Notes: a model not told the origin generated them from the sequence alone. Counted from the stretch's first letter, positions 37,113 to 47,094 are shown. The stretch is 64,000 nt of DNA from Haloactinospora alba (GCF_006717075.1 NZ_VFQC01000001.1:3395501-3459500); one strand, 5' to 3'. Numbers and translations are program-made.

Positions 37113-37595
37113 ATGCCCCAGTTTATGCGTAGCCTTGCGCCCTTTTGGGCGCTGTTCGTGGTGCTGGCTATCGCGCTGTTCCCGCCCACGCGTTACCGGG
37201 ATCGCTACGGGCGTCTGGAACCGCGCATCGCGGTGCCGCTTGTGCCTCGCCGCTGGTCGGCAGCACGCCGGTTCACCGTGCCGCCGCCGAGAACCCAGGA
37301 AGTGCTGCCGGAACCGGTTTTTGACCCGCTTCCCGAACCCGAGCTGCTCGATCCCGAGGAGCACAGCCCGGTGCGGCCTTATGTGACCGAGTCCGAGCGC
37401 CTCCGCCAACAGCGGGAGGAACAGGGGTACTGCCCGGCCTGCGGCGCGGCCGTCGCACCCGGCACCGCGCCGGGACCCTCCGCGCAGCCGGTCTATGGCG
37501 ACGGGCTCGACGACGTGCGTGCGGAACTGTCCCCGCTGGTGCGCCGGTGGCTGGGCCAGCGCGAGCAGCAGAGCACGGTGGGGGTGGTTCGGTGA
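37113..37595 (+). CDS. Membrane-anchored zinc-ribbon protein, module gene 1
   Basis: A 160-residue protein with an N-terminal transmembrane helix (about residues 8-25, LAPFWALFVVLAIALFPPT), a Pro-rich middle, and a half zinc-ribbon GYCPACGAA near residue 105. The C-terminus has YGDGLDDVRAELSPLVRRW and ends in VGVVR. A clear paralogue is encoded at 58141-58632 (shared LDPEEHSPVRPYVT). Function unknown. Its TGA overlaps the next start as GTGA, making it first in a coupled operon. Confidence 0.75.
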   Translation: MPQFMRSLAPFWALFVVLAIALFPPTRYRDRYGRLEPRIAVPLVPRRWSAARRFTVPPPRTQEVLPEPVFDPLPEPELLDPEEHSPVRPYVTESERLRQQREEQGYCPACGAAVAPGTAPGPSAQPVYGDGLDDVRAELSPLVRRWLGQREQQSTVGVVR

Positions 37596-37804
37596 GTATC
37601 CCCCACACTTGGCCCTCTCCGCTGCTGCGGCCCGGCGACGTCGCCGAGACCTTCGGGGTGACCACCTCGACCGTCAATGCCTGGGTACGGCGGGGCCACC
37701 TGGCCCCGGTCCTGGTCACCCCGGACGGGCACCGCCGCTTCCTTCCCGACCATATCCAGGACCTGTTGGCCACCACCCACCAGGATGGGGGTGGTCAGTC
37801 GTGA
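37592..37804 (+). CDS. BldC/MerR-like small HTH protein, module gene 2
   Basis: A 70-residue DNA-binding protein with a single winged HTH like BldC or excisionases: LLRPGDVAETFGVTTSTVNA, then GHRRFLPDHIQDLL. The GTG start overlaps the previous stop by 4 nt, and its own stop overlaps the next start by 4 nt. The paralogue at 57929-58144 is nearly the same length and very similar. Likely a transcription factor, with unknown targets. Confidence 0.85.
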   Translation: MSIPHTWPSPLLRPGDVAETFGVTTSTVNAWVRRGHLAPVLVTPDGHRRFLPDHIQDLLATTHQDGGGQS

Positions 37805-37995
37805 ACCTCACTCCCCACGAGCGCCGGGAACTACGCGACCTGCTGGAGCAGCTCACCCAGGCCATGGACGGCGGCGCCCTGTGGCCCAACCAGATACACG
37901 ACACCCTTCAGGAACTCCACGCATGCGTGCACACCTGGCTCGGTGACGAGAACGAGGACACCGAGACGGTAATCCCGCCCCAACGCGACCACTAA
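37801..37995 (+). CDS. Small acidic protein, module gene 3
   Basis: A 64-residue protein beginning VNLTPHERRELRDLLEQL with a later WLGDENED, probably two helices. Its paralogue at 57690-57932 shares both segments. Function unknown; coupled by a GTGA overlap to the BldC-like gene, so it may act with it. Confidence 0.72.
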   Translation: MNLTPHERRELRDLLEQLTQAMDGGALWPNQIHDTLQELHACVHTWLGDENEDTETVIPPQRDH

Positions 37996-38090
37996 CCTCC
38001 ACCCCGGTCCCGCACTCGGCCCCCTTCCCGGGTGCGGGACCCGCCGCTCTCATCAGGGGAGCGCCACAAGCGGGTTCTCACGAACCGAGG

Positions 38091-38137
38091 GTGGAGCTGG
38101 TGCTAGGTTCGGCGGCCGAACCTAGCACCAGCTCCAC
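38091..38137. terminator. 47-nt perfect palindrome (terminator or binding site)
   Basis: Two 23-nt arms (38091-38113 and 38115-38137) are exact inverted repeats around one central G. It lies between the end of the three-gene operon and the convergent DUF3180 gene, so a bidirectional terminator is likely. The perfection and length are exceptional compared with the other hairpins in this window. Confidence 0.7.
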
Positions 38138-38166
38138 TCCCGATTACCAAAGAACCGCGGCACGAG

Positions 38167-38703
38167 CTAGCGGGGCCCGCCCCCGCCGGACCTGTCCGTG
38201 CCGTTCGTGCCGTTGGTGCCGTCACCGTCCTGCGGTGGCACGCGGCAGGCGTACTCCAGCAGCAGCGCCACCACCAGCAGCACCACCGCCGCCCCGGCGG
38301 TGCCCAGTGCCGTGATGGCGTCCGCCTGGGCGGTCGGGGCCGCCAGGCGCTCCGGCAGCACCGCCGCCATACCGCCGAACACGCCCACCGCCAGTGCCGC
38401 GAAGATCGAGCTGGCCTTCGCCAGAGCCACCAGGCGCGCCACGAGCAGCGGCTCTACCGGCTCGGTGCCGGGAACCCGACGAATACGGCGGCGCGTGTGC
38501 ACGGCCGCCGCCCCCTCACCCACCGCCAGCACCAGCAGGGTGGGGATCGCTGTCCATGGCAGCACCGGAAGTGACCCGTACGTCGCGTCCACCACCAGGT
38601 AGGAGACCACGCCGCTGACCAGAGCCAGGCCGAGCAGCATCCGCCAGCCGGTGGGACGCAGCGCGCCCTCGGGAAGCTGGCCGTTGTCGTCGCTGTCGCC
38701 CAT
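38167..38703 (-). CDS. DUF3180 membrane protein
   Basis: A 178-residue protein with four predicted transmembrane helices (about 20-40, 44-62, 88-108, 125-147; for example MLLGLALVSGVVSYLVVDA and AAVVLLVVALLLEYACRV). The tail repeats NGTNGT. DUF3180 genes commonly follow folK in actinobacteria, as here, with 5 nt between the two. Function unknown. Confidence 0.88.
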   Translation of the reverse strand: MGDSDDNGQLPEGALRPTGWRMLLGLALVSGVVSYLVVDATYGSLPVLPWTAIPTLLVLAVGEGAAAVHTRRRIRRVPGTEPVEPLLVARLVALAKASSIFAALAVGVFGGMAAVLPERLAAPTAQADAITALGTAGAAVVLLVVALLLEYACRVPPQDGDGTNGTNGTDRSGGGGPR

Positions 38704-38708
38704 ACGTT

Positions 38709-39230
38709 TCAGTCCGGCACCTGCAACACGAGATCGTCCCGGCGGTGCAGCTCCTGGCCGGTGAGCGCCGCCAGCAGGTCCCGCACCGGCCCCTTTCCGG
38801 GGATCTCCGCGTCCGGGTCCACATCGGACCACGGCTGCAGCACGAACGCCCGCGTGTGCGCCTGGGGGTGTGGCAGGGTGAGTGCCGGGTCGTCCCGCTG
38901 CTCCCCGCCGGCGTCGATGATGTCCACGTCCAGACTGCGCGGTCCCCACCGCACCTCCCGCACCCGGTGGAAGGCGTCCTCCACGTTCTGGGCGCGTTCC
39001 AGTACCGTGTCCGGGTCCAGCGCCGTGTCCACCACGACGACCGCGTTCAGGAACGCCTCCTGTTCGGGGCCGCCGACGGGAGCCGTCTCGTACACCGGCG
39101 ACAGCCCCACGAGCCGCAGCCCGGAGGCGTCGAACAGCGCGTCCACCGCCCCCTGCAGGTTCTGCATCCGTTCCCCGAGGTTGCTGCCCAGCGACAGGAC
39201 GACCCGCCGCGGGGTGCTCCATGTCGTCAT
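38709..39230 (-). CDS. folK: 2-amino-4-hydroxy-6-hydroxymethyldihydropteridine diphosphokinase
   Basis: HPPK (173 residues) transfers pyrophosphate from ATP to the pterin, just before dihydropteroate synthase in folate synthesis. Motifs: LSLGSNLGERMQNL, PVYETAPVGGPEQEAFLNAV, and the Mg-binding RWGPRSLDVDII. The ATG overlaps the folB stop (ATGA). Confidence 0.96.
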   Translation of the reverse strand: MTTWSTPRRVVLSLGSNLGERMQNLQGAVDALFDASGLRLVGLSPVYETAPVGGPEQEAFLNAVVVVDTALDPDTVLERAQNVEDAFHRVREVRWGPRSLDVDIIDAGGEQRDDPALTLPHPQAHTRAFVLQPWSDVDPDAEIPGKGPVRDLLAALTGQELHRRDDLVLQVPD

Positions 39231-39601
39231 CCTCGCGCCTTTCGCAGAATCGTGACGGTCACATCGGTGAACTCGTGCGGGATGGGAGCGTCGGGTTTGT
39301 GCACCGTGACCTCGACCTCCCGCACCCGCTCCTCGGCCAGGCAGACCCCGGCGAGCCGTTCCGCGAGTGTTTCGACGAGGTCGACCGGCTCTCCCTCCAC
39401 CGCCGCGACCAGCCGCTGGCTGAGGTGCCCGTAGTGCACGGTGTGGCCCACATCGTCGGTGCGGGCCGCCTCGGCGACGTCGGTTCCCAGCACCACGTCC
39501 ACCACAAACTCCTGCCCGTGGCGCCGTTCGTCCGGGAAAACCCCGTGGTAGCCGTAGGCACGCAGCCCGCGCACCGCGATACGGTCCAGCGCGCCGGTCA
39601 C
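39227..39601 (-). CDS. folB: Dihydroneopterin aldolase
   Basis: FolB (124 residues) cleaves dihydroneopterin to the hydroxymethyl pterin used by FolK. Motifs: IAVRGLRAYGYHGVFPDER (active-site region), LVETLAERLAGVCL and EVTVHKPDAPIP. The GTG at 39601 overlaps the stop of the NTF2-like gene by 4 nt; the longer frame upstream is a shadow. Confidence 0.95.
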   Translation of the reverse strand: MTGALDRIAVRGLRAYGYHGVFPDERRHGQEFVVDVVLGTDVAEAARTDDVGHTVHYGHLSQRLVAAVEGEPVDLVETLAERLAGVCLAEERVREVEVTVHKPDAPIPHEFTDVTVTILRKARG

Positions 39602-40053
39602 TCCACGTCTCCCGCCTCGTCGGTGTCGGCGTCCTCCTCCACCATCACCGGGGAGGCGTGGTGCGACCACAGGCGCCACCCCTGACTCGTGTGGACGAAC
39701 ATGTTCGTCGCCACCACCTGGCCGCCCGCGATGAATCCCGGAGTGTCCTCCTCGGCGGTTAGGACGTTCTCCGAGCAGGTGACCACGGCGACGTCGCCCA
39801 TCATCCCGACGGTGGTGTCAGTGAGGACGTACTGGATGTAGGGGACGTTCGCCATGATCAGGCTCCAGGCCCGCATGATCTCGTCCCGACCGCGCAGCAG
39901 CGGCCATCCCGGGTTCACGCACACCAGGTCGGCGGCGTCCTCGTCCTCGGCCCACACGCGGCGCATCAGGTCGATGTCGCCGTTCTCTATCGCCGAGTAG
40001 AACTGGGTGTTGGCTTCGGACACCCGTTCCATGGCTTCGTTCTGGGACTTCAC
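39598..40053 (-). CDS. NTF2/SnoaL-like fold protein in the folate operon
   Basis: A 151-residue protein with an NTF2-like fold: NTQFYSAIENGDIDLMRRVW, CVNPGWPLLRGRDEIMRAW, then VATNMFVHTSQGWRLWSHHA. It is inserted between folP and folB with ATGA and GTGA overlaps on each side, so it is co-translated with the folate enzymes. Similar genes occupy this position in other actinomycetes. Its function is unknown. Confidence 0.85.
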   Translation of the reverse strand: MKSQNEAMERVSEANTQFYSAIENGDIDLMRRVWAEDEDAADLVCVNPGWPLLRGRDEIMRAWSLIMANVPYIQYVLTDTTVGMMGDVAVVTCSENVLTAEEDTPGFIAGGQVVATNMFVHTSQGWRLWSHHASPVMVEEDADTDEAGDVE

Positions 40054-40955
40054 TGGCCGCTCCGTTCCGCAACATCAGCCCGACCTTCCGTGAGGTCGTC
40101 CCCGCCGGAGCGCCACGCCGCGGCGACCCGCACCGCGTCGGCATTGGGCCGGACCTCGTGCACCCGCACGCACCACGCGCCGCGGTCAGCGACCAGTGTC
40201 GTCAGTGCAACCGTGGCGTCGTCGCGCTCCACGGCCGGGCGGTCCTCCCCATCGGCGCCGGCGAGGAGCCGGCCAAGGAAGCGCTTCCGGGAACCAGCGA
40301 TCAGCAAGGGGCGCCCCAATTCATAAAACTGGTCGATTTCGGCGAGTAGTGCCCAATTGTGACCATGCTCGGGGCGTTTGGCGAAACCCAACCCCGGATC
40401 GAGCACGATCTGCCGCGGATCGACCCCTTCCCCAACCATGGCGTCCATGCGTTGACGTAACTCGTCCCGCACTTCCCCGACCACGTCCGAGTACACCGCC
40501 CGTTCCTGCATCTCGTGGCTGTGCCCGCGCCAGTGCATCAGGACGTAGCCGACGCCGGTGTCGGCCACCAGCCGCGCCATGGCCGGGTCGGCGAGACCAC
40601 CGCTGACGTCGTTCACCAGGCTCGCACCGGCGGCCACCGCGCGTTCGGCCACCTCGGCGCGCATCGTGTCGACGCTGACCGCCACGCCGCTGCGGGCGAG
40701 TTCGGCCACCACCGGTTCGATCCGGCGCAGCTCCTCGTCGCGGGAGACCCGCTGCGCACCGGGGCGGGTGGATTCGCCACCGACATCGACGATGTCGGCG
40801 CCGTCCTCAGCGAGCCGCAGCCCGCGCTCAATCGCCTGGCGCGGTTCGAACCACACGCCGCCATCCGAGAACGAGTCCGGCGTGACGTTCACAACCCCCA
40901 TGATCAGACACCGGTCACGCTCGGGCAACCCAACAAGGTTATACGTCGACCCCAT
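40050..40955 (-). CDS. folP: Dihydropteroate synthase
   Basis: FolP (301 residues) joins the pterin with p-aminobenzoate and is the sulfonamide target. Motifs: IMGVVNVTPDSFSDGGVWF, DVGGESTRPGAQ, SLVNDVSGG, LDPGLGFAKRPEHGHNW and IAGSRKRFLG. The ATG at 40955 was chosen because TAGGGT lies 7 nt before it; a GTG two codons upstream is possible. It is 79 nt from folE on the same strand. Confidence 0.96.
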   Translation of the reverse strand: MGSTYNLVGLPERDRCLIMGVVNVTPDSFSDGGVWFEPRQAIERGLRLAEDGADIVDVGGESTRPGAQRVSRDEELRRIEPVVAELARSGVAVSVDTMRAEVAERAVAAGASLVNDVSGGLADPAMARLVADTGVGYVLMHWRGHSHEMQERAVYSDVVGEVRDELRQRMDAMVGEGVDPRQIVLDPGLGFAKRPEHGHNWALLAEIDQFYELGRPLLIAGSRKRFLGRLLAGADGEDRPAVERDDATVALTTLVADRGAWCVRVHEVRPNADAVRVAAAWRSGGDDLTEGRADVAERSGQ

Positions 40956-40962
40956 ACCGGTC

Positions 40963-40968
40963 ACCCTA
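40963..40968 (-). promoter_or_regulatory. Candidate -10 box of a leaderless promoter (folP)
   Basis: TAGGGT on the minus strand (TANNNT), 7 nt before the folP ATG; no Shine-Dalgarno sequence seen. It would let folP and the genes after it be transcribed apart from ftsH-folE. Confidence 0.45.
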
Positions 40969-41034
40969 CGGGACAGGTAGCACAGCAACGACCTGCGGCC
41001 CGGACCGCGGCGGGAGCGGGCTGGGAGATTCCCC

Positions 41035-41751
41035 TCAACCGTCGCCGAGGATGAGGCTCATCGCTTCGGAACGGGTGCGGTCCCGGCTGCGGAAATCTCC
41101 CCGCACCGCCGAGGTGACCGTTTTCGCGCCGGGTTTGCGCACCCCGCGCATGGTCATGCACAGGTGCTCCGCCTGGATCACCACGATCACGCCGCGCGGA
41201 GCCAGGTTTTCCATCAGCGCGTCGGCGATCTCGGTCGTGAGACGTTCCTGCACCTGGGGCCGGCGAGCGTACACGTCCACCAGGCGGGCCAGTTTGGACA
41301 GTCCGGTGATCTGGCCCTGGCTGTTGGGGATATAGCCGACGTGGGCGCTGCCGTAGAACGGCACCAGGTGGTGTTCGCAGGTCGAGTACAGCTCGATGTC
41401 CTTGACCAGGACCATCTCCTCGTGGCCGGCCTCGAACACCGTCGTCAGCACGTCCTCGGGTTGCTGGTGCAACCCCGCGAACTGCTCCGTGTAGGCCCGC
41501 GCCACCCGGGACGGGGTGTCGCGCAGCCCCTCCCGGTCCGGGTCCTCCCCGATGGCGAGGAGGATCTCCCGGACCGCCTTCTCCAACCGGCCGTGGTCGA
41601 CGCCCTCGCTGGCGGGAGCCACGAGCGGCGTCTCCGGGTCCGGCTCGGCGGGAACGCCGCCCTCACCGGGTGTCACGGGGTGTTCCGGTCCCGCGGCCGA
41701 CGGTTCCGGGTTCTGCCCGGAACCCGGCTGGTGGCCGCCCGCGGGGCTCAC
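41035..41751 (-). CDS. folE: GTP cyclohydrolase I
   Basis: FolE (238 residues) makes dihydroneopterin triphosphate from GTP, the first folate step. The core starts about residue 55; earlier residues are a Pro/Glu-rich extension. Zinc and active-site motifs: [19 protein letters not shown] and [19 protein letters not shown]. The GTG at 41751 overlaps the ftsH stop by 4 nt, the common actinobacterial ftsH-folE arrangement. Confidence 0.95.
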   Translation of the reverse strand: MSPAGGHQPGSGQNPEPSAAGPEHPVTPGEGGVPAEPDPETPLVAPASEGVDHGRLEKAVREILLAIGEDPDREGLRDTPSRVARAYTEQFAGLHQQPEDVLTTVFEAGHEEMVLVKDIELYSTCEHHLVPFYGSAHVGYIPNSQGQITGLSKLARLVDVYARRPQVQERLTTEIADALMENLAPRGVIVVIQAEHLCMTMRGVRKPGAKTVTSAVRGDFRSRDRTRSEAMSLILGDG

Positions 41752-43826
41752 TCTCGTCCTCCGCTCTCCGGCCCGTTGTCGGAACCGCCCGTGTCCGGGC
41801 CGCCGTTGGAGCCGGCGGGGGTGTCCGTCGCGGCGTCGCCCTGCCAGGTCTGCCCGCCGGACCACTCACCCTGGCCGTTGCCGCCGGTCTCCTCGGCGTC
41901 CTGGGGACCCAGCGGCGCCAGTTCCTTGGGAGTGGACACGGGCGGCCGGGAGGAGGGCTGGCGCTTCCCGTGGCCCGTGTAGGAACCGCGGGAGGGCCGT
42001 TTGGTGACCGGCTCGAAGATCTCCAGCACCTGGTCCTTGGTCAGGGTCTCCTTGTCCAGGAGGTTCCGCACCAGGTCGTCCAGCACGTCCCGGTACTCCA
42101 CCAGGATCTCCCACGCCTCGTCGTGCGCGGACTCGATGAGGCGGCGCACCTCCTCGTCGATGAGGGAGGCGATCTCCTCGGAGTACTCCCGGGAGTGCGA
42201 CATCTCCCGGCCCAGGAACGGTTCGCTGTTGCCGCTGCCGAACTTGCGCGCGCCGAGCCGCTCGCTCATCCCGTACTCGGTGACCATGTTGCGCGCCAGG
42301 TTGGTGGCCTTGTCGATGTCGTTGGCCGCGCCGGTGGTGGGTTCGTGGAACACCAGCTCCTCGGAGGCGCGCCCGCCCAGCATCATCGCCAGCTGGTCGG
42401 TCATCTCCGAACGCGAGGTGAGGAACTTGTCCTCCATCGGCACCGACATGGTGTAACCGAGCGCGCGACCGCGCGGCAGGATGGTGATCTTGTGCACCGG
42501 GTCGGCGTTCGGCAGGGCGTGGCCCACCAGGGCGTGGCCGCCCTCGTGGTAGGCGATGACCTTCTTCTCCGCGTCCGACATGACCTGGGTCTTGCGCTCC
42601 GGCCCGGCCATGACGCGGTCGATCGCCTCCTCCAGGGTGAGCTGGTCGATCTCGTCCTTGCCGGTCCGCGCCGACAGCAGCGCGCCCTCGTTGACCACGT
42701 TGTACAGGTCGGCGCCGGTCATACCGGAGGTGCGGCGGGCGATCACGTCGAAGTCGACGTTGTCCGCCAACGGCTTGCCCTTGGCGTGCACCTGCAGGAT
42801 GGCCTTGCGGCCCTCCATGTCGGGACGGTCCACGACCACCTGGCGGTCGAACCGGCCGGGGCGCAGCAGCGCCGGGTCCAGGATGTCGGGCCGGTTGGTG
42901 GCCGCGATCAGGATGACGCCGGTCTTGACGTCGAAACCGTCCATCTCGACGAGCATCTGGTTCAGCGTCTGTTCCCGCTCGTCGTGGCCGCCGCCCATGC
43001 CGGCGCCGCGGTGGCGGCCCACGGCGTCGATCTCGTCCACGAAGATGATCGCCGGGGCGTTGGCCTTGGCCTGCTCGAACAGGTCGCGCACCCGGGAGGC
43101 GCCGACACCGACGAACATCTCCACGAAGTCCGAGCCGGAGATCGAGTAGAACGGGACACCGGCCTCGCCCGCGACGGCACGCGCCAGCAGTGTCTTACCG
43201 GTGCCGGGCGGACCGAACAGCAGCACACCCTTGGGGATCTTCGCGCCCATCGACTGGAACTTCGCCGGGTTCTCCAGGAAGTCCTTGATCTCGTGGAGTT
43301 CCTCGATGGCCTCGTCGGAACCGGCGACGTCCGCGAACGTGTTCTTCGGGGTGTCCTTGGTGATCAGCTTCGCCTTGGACTTGCCGAAGTTCATCACCCG
43401 GGAGCCGCCGCCCTGCATCTGGCTCATGACGAACAGGACGATCGCGATGATGATCACCAGCGGCAGGATGCTGAGCAGCACGGAAGCCCAGATGCTGTCC
43501 TGGGGCACCTCGACGTCGTAGGACGTGACGTTCCCGTCTTCCTCCAGCTCAGCCAGCCGGTCGGCGAGCTCCTTGCCCTGGCCCTCGACCCAGTAGGCCT
43601 CGTAGACCGTGCCGTCGGTGGTCGTGAGCTCGATCCGCTGATCCTTGTCGACGATCTGCGCGTTGTCGACCTTGTCGTTGTCGATCAGCTCGAAGACCTT
43701 CGACGTGTCGGCCTGCTGCGGTTCGGAACCGCCACCCACGTTGGTGAACTGGAAAACGGCGAAGAGCAAGAGGCCAATGACCGGGATCCACAGCCACGGC
43801 CCGCGGTACAAACGCTTGAGATTCAT
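41748..43826 (-). CDS. ftsH: ATP-dependent zinc metalloprotease FtsH
   Basis: FtsH (692 residues) degrades membrane and some cytosolic proteins. Two transmembrane helices (about 10-27 and 110-133) flank an extracytoplasmic domain. The AAA domain has Walker [15 protein letters not shown] near residue 210, Walker [13 protein letters not shown], and the second region of homology [15 protein letters not shown]. The protease motif is HEGGH in [15 protein letters not shown]. The C-terminal 70 residues are low-complexity Gly/Ser/Pro. It leads the folate gene run. Confidence 0.97.
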   Translation of the reverse strand: MNLKRLYRGPWLWIPVIGLLLFAVFQFTNVGGGSEPQQADTSKVFELIDNDKVDNAQIVDKDQRIELTTTDGTVYEAYWVEGQGKELADRLAELEEDGNVTSYDVEVPQDSIWASVLLSILPLVIIIAIVLFVMSQMQGGGSRVMNFGKSKAKLITKDTPKNTFADVAGSDEAIEELHEIKDFLENPAKFQSMGAKIPKGVLLFGPPGTGKTLLARAVAGEAGVPFYSISGSDFVEMFVGVGASRVRDLFEQAKANAPAIIFVDEIDAVGRHRGAGMGGGHDEREQTLNQMLVEMDGFDVKTGVILIAATNRPDILDPALLRPGRFDRQVVVDRPDMEGRKAILQVHAKGKPLADNVDFDVIARRTSGMTGADLYNVVNEGALLSARTGKDEIDQLTLEEAIDRVMAGPERKTQVMSDAEKKVIAYHEGGHALVGHALPNADPVHKITILPRGRALGYTMSVPMEDKFLTSRSEMTDQLAMMLGGRASEELVFHEPTTGAANDIDKATNLARNMVTEYGMSERLGARKFGSGNSEPFLGREMSHSREYSEEIASLIDEEVRRLIESAHDEAWEILVEYRDVLDDLVRNLLDKETLTKDQVLEIFEPVTKRPSRGSYTGHGKRQPSSRPPVSTPKELAPLGPQDAEETGGNGQGEWSGGQTWQGDAATDTPAGSNGGPDTGGSDNGPESGGRE

Positions 43827-44187
43827 CTATACGGAACCCCGCTGGGTCCGTCCCTCCTGACCAGGCGGCCTGCCCCGAAAGCCGTAAGCGGCGCCGCGCC
43901 GGGAGGCCGGCCGGGTTGCTGTCGTCCAGCACGCCCGGACTGGCCCCTCCCGTTGGCGGGCCCCGTTATGGCCGCCGGAAGCGGGACCTATCGGACATGT
44001 ATTTCCCTGTAACAATGCCGGGATAATTTGACGGTATACCCCTGCGATTACCGGTGCATCCGCCGTGGAGCACCCACCCCAGCGTATAGACCGTCACGAC
44101 CCCAACGCGTCGGGGCCGGGCTGTTGTTCCCGTACCAGCGCAGCGCTGCCGGGGCGGGTCCGCGCCGTCCGCGGCGGCACCGCCGGC
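43827..44187. other. Intergenic region between ftsH and hpt
   Basis: 361 bp containing the ftsH upstream region; around 43990-44050 it is AT-richer and likely holds the ftsH promoter. No gene is supported, and I see no clear hairpin after hpt. Confidence 0.4.
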
Positions 44188-44727
44188 TCACCCCTGGTAC
44201 ACGTGCGGAGCGAGCGTCCCGATGAACGGCAGGTTCCGGTAGTGCTCGGCGTAGTCCAACCCGTAGCCCACGATGAACTCGTTCGGCAGGTCGAAGCCCA
44301 CGCAGCTGATGTCGAGCTCCACGTCGAACGCGAGCGGTTTGCGCACCATCGTGCAGATCTCCACCGACGCCGGACCCCGGGACTTGAGGTTGCCGACCAG
44401 CCACGACAGGGTCAGGCCGGAGTCGATGACGTCCTCCACGATGAGGACGTTGCGGTCCTTGATGTCGCAGTCGAGGTCCTTGATGATGCGCACCACCCCC
44501 GAGGAGGTCGTTCCCGCCCCGTAGGAGGAGACCGCCATCCAGTCCATCCCGCACGGGTTGTGCAACTCGCGCGCGAGGTCGGCCATCACCATCACAGCGC
44601 CCTTGAGGACGCCGACGAGCAGCAGGTCCTTTCCAGCGTACGTCGCGTCGATCTCGGCGGCCATCTCTCGCTGCCGGGCCTTGATCTGCTCCTCGGTGAC
44701 CAGGATCTTCTCCAGATCCTGACCCAT
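44188..44727 (-). CDS. hpt: Hypoxanthine phosphoribosyltransferase
   Basis: Hpt (179 residues) salvages hypoxanthine/guanine using PRPP. The PRPP-binding motif is [17 protein letters not shown], preceded by [20 protein letters not shown] and followed by [20 protein letters not shown]. The ATG at 44727 has GAAGG upstream; a GTG five codons earlier is possible. It sits between tilS and ftsH, the usual actinobacterial order. Confidence 0.95.
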   Translation of the reverse strand: MGQDLEKILVTEEQIKARQREMAAEIDATYAGKDLLLVGVLKGAVMVMADLARELHNPCGMDWMAVSSYGAGTTSSGVVRIIKDLDCDIKDRNVLIVEDVIDSGLTLSWLVGNLKSRGPASVEICTMVRKPLAFDVELDISCVGFDLPNEFIVGYGLDYAEHYRNLPFIGTLAPHVYQG

Positions 44728-44907
44728 GTCCTTCGCTTCCACGCTTTCCTCGCTGCTCGCCTCAGGGTTGCCGGAACGCCACCAGGATAATGGGCATACC
44801 TCCACGAAACGCCGTACCAGTGGCCAGCCCTCGGCCCTGCCAACCGTCGGACCGCCCCCGCGCTCCGGAGCGGCGCAGTGGGCGTTTCCCGCCGGGCAGG
44901 GCCCGGG

Positions 44908-45918
44908 TCACTCTCCCGCGTCCCGCCCGCTGGCCGCGCCGCTCGCCAGCACGATCCGTTTTCCGGTGCGCCACCCCCGCACCCCGCCGGGAAGCGGGAT
45001 GTGTTTCTGCCCACGCCAGGCGCTCACGAGGCGTTCCAGTTCGGCCACGTGGCGTGCGGTGAGCTCGCCGGCAGGGCAGCCCGACTCCAGCGCCGTCCGG
45101 CGCAGGACCCGGGTGCGTACAGCGCGGGGCACCCCGCCCAGTTCGGTCACGTCCAGGGCGGGCTGCCCCTCGTGCTCCGTTCCCGCCCGCGATCGGACCT
45201 CCTCGGCCCACAGGTCCAGCGCGTCGGCGTCGTCCCGCAACAGGTCGGCAGTGCGGGCCAGGGACGGGGTGATCCCCGGCCCGAGGGCGGCCTCGAGGCT
45301 GGGAAGCGCGTCGTGGCGCACGCGCGAGCGTGTGTAGGCGGGGTCGGCGTTGTGCGGGTCCTGCCACGCATCCAGGCCCATCATGTCGCACGCGGAGCGC
45401 ACCACCCGCCGGTCCAGCCCGAGGAAGGGGCGGCGGTAGCGGCCGGTGACCGCCGGCATCCCGGACAGGGAGCGCGCGCCCGAGCCCCGGGCCAGGCCGA
45501 GCAGCACCGTCTCGGCCTGGTCGTCGCGCGTGTGCCCCAGCAGCACCGCGGCGGCGGTGCACGCCTCGGCGGCGGCGTCCAGGGCGGCGTAACGGGCGCT
45601 GCGGGCGGCCCCCTCCGGGCCGCCGCCGCCGTCCACCGCGACGGTGCGGCTCTCCACCGGTTCCAGCCCGAGCGAAGCCATCTCCGCGGCGACCCACGCC
45701 GCACGGTCGGCCGAGCCCTCCTGCAGCCCGTGGTCCACGGTCACCCCGCCCGCTCTCAGGCCCAGGCGCGGCGCGGCGAACGCCGCCGCCGCCGTGAGTG
45801 CCAGCGAGTCGGGGCCGCCGCTGCACGCCACCAGCACCAGGTCGCCGGGGGCCAGGTCGGACAGGGCCCGGCGTACGGCCAGGCGCGCTGCGGCGATGTC
45901 GGGCGGTGGACCAGTCAT
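44908..45918 (-). CDS. tilS: tRNA(Ile)-lysidine synthase
   Basis: TilS (336 residues) converts the wobble C34 of tRNA-Ile(CAU) to lysidine. The PP-loop is [15 protein letters not shown] near residue 30, with [17 protein letters not shown] and [20 protein letters not shown]. Length is that of the short actinobacterial forms. A TAGGAT hexamer precedes the ATG by 7 nt. Confidence 0.95.
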   Translation of the reverse strand: MTGPPPDIAAARLAVRRALSDLAPGDLVLVACSGGPDSLALTAAAAFAAPRLGLRAGGVTVDHGLQEGSADRAAWVAAEMASLGLEPVESRTVAVDGGGGPEGAARSARYAALDAAAEACTAAAVLLGHTRDDQAETVLLGLARGSGARSLSGMPAVTGRYRRPFLGLDRRVVRSACDMMGLDAWQDPHNADPAYTRSRVRHDALPSLEAALGPGITPSLARTADLLRDDADALDLWAEEVRSRAGTEHEGQPALDVTELGGVPRAVRTRVLRRTALESGCPAGELTARHVAELERLVSAWRGQKHIPLPGGVRGWRTGKRIVLASGAASGRDAGE

Positions 45919-45925
45919 GCCCGCA

Positions 45926-45931
45926 ATCCTA
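45926..45931 (-). promoter_or_regulatory. Candidate -10 box of a leaderless promoter (tilS)
   Basis: TAGGAT on the minus strand (TANNNT), 7 nt before the tilS ATG; no Shine-Dalgarno sequence seen. Confidence 0.5.
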
Positions 45932-45978
45932 GGGACCCGCGCGGGCTCCGGGCGCGCGGTCCGGCGCCGCCGCGGCGG

Positions 45979-47088
45979 TCACTCCCCCGCGGAAACCTGC
46001 CCGTCGCCCTCCGGCAGCGGCCGCGACCGCACCACGCGCGAGATCCAGGACTGCGGGTCGCGGATCTCGTCCATCGTCGGCAGGGTGCTGGGGGACTCCC
46101 ACACGCGGTTGAACTCGGCCATGCCGACCTGTTCCACAACCGTACGGACGAAGGCGGCGCCCTCCTCGTACTGCTTCATCTTCAGGTCGATGCCCAGCAG
46201 CTGGCGGATGATCCGGTCCACCTGGTTGGCGCCCTCCCGGCGGCGCTGGAAGCGGCGCCGGATCTCCGCGACGGACGGGACGACGCTGGGGCCGACCGCG
46301 TCCATCACGTAGTCGCCGTGGCCCTCGGCCAGCGTCATGACGGCGGTGATCCGGTCCAGGATCTCGCTCTGCGCCGGGCTCTGGAACGCCTCGATGAGGT
46401 TGGCGTTGCCGCCCCGCATCACGTCCACGACGGCGTCTCCCGCCGCCCGCAGCCGCTCCAGGAACGCGCCCGCGTCCATGTCCGAGGCGAGCAGCATCTC
46501 CTGCATCTGCCCCTGGACGTACTCGCGCAGCCACGTATTGGACGTGAACTGGGTCCGGTGGGTCTCCTCGTGCAGGCACACCCACAACCGGAAGTCGCGC
46601 GGGTCGACCTCGAGCTCCCGTTCCACCTGCACGATGTTGGGAGCCACCAGGGTGAGGCGGCCCGTGGGGGCCGTGCCGTCGGGGTCCGGCGGCAGGAACA
46701 GCTCGTACTGGCCCAGTACCCGCCCGGCCAGGTAGGACAGCACCGCACCCAGCTGGGCGCCGGTGACGCGGGAACCCACCGCCGTGGACACGGGGCCGGT
46801 GGCGTTCCCCAACCGCGAGGAGCCCAACCGGTCCAGGATCGGCTCCAGTACCGCGCGGAACCCCTCCACGTTGGCCCGGATCCAGCCCGGCCTGTCCACC
46901 ACAACCGCCGGACCGGCCGGTTCGAGTGGGCTCATGCCCGTGAATTCGGTCACATGCCCCTGGGCGGTGACGGACAGCTCGCGGAGCTGCGACACGGCCT
47001 GCCGGGCGTCGGCGATGTCCACCTGAGGTCCGGGCCGCACGAGGCGGGTTCCGGTGGTGACGGCTACGTCCCAGTCGATCAAAGTCAC
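45979..47088 (-). CDS. Zinc-dependent metalloprotease (DUF2342, F420-associated family)
   Basis: A 369-residue predicted metalloprotease with HEETH in WVCLHEETHRTQFTSNTWL near residue 180. Members of this DUF2342 family are widespread in actinobacteria and were named from phylogenetic association with coenzyme F420 synthesis; their substrate is unknown. The GTG at 47088 (VTLIDWDVAV) has TACGGT 6 nt upstream. The gene keeps its usual place between dacB and tilS. Confidence 0.9.
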   Translation of the reverse strand: MTLIDWDVAVTTGTRLVRPGPQVDIADARQAVSQLRELSVTAQGHVTEFTGMSPLEPAGPAVVVDRPGWIRANVEGFRAVLEPILDRLGSSRLGNATGPVSTAVGSRVTGAQLGAVLSYLAGRVLGQYELFLPPDPDGTAPTGRLTLVAPNIVQVERELEVDPRDFRLWVCLHEETHRTQFTSNTWLREYVQGQMQEMLLASDMDAGAFLERLRAAGDAVVDVMRGGNANLIEAFQSPAQSEILDRITAVMTLAEGHGDYVMDAVGPSVVPSVAEIRRRFQRRREGANQVDRIIRQLLGIDLKMKQYEEGAAFVRTVVEQVGMAEFNRVWESPSTLPTMDEIRDPQSWISRVVRSRPLPEGDGQVSAGE

Positions 47089-47094
47089 GCCCTC

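Noticed and set aside
41670-44012. 780-codon plus-strand frame opposite ftsH
   Set aside because: Antisense shadow with Val/His/Asp-rich composition; ftsH on the minus strand has every expected motif.
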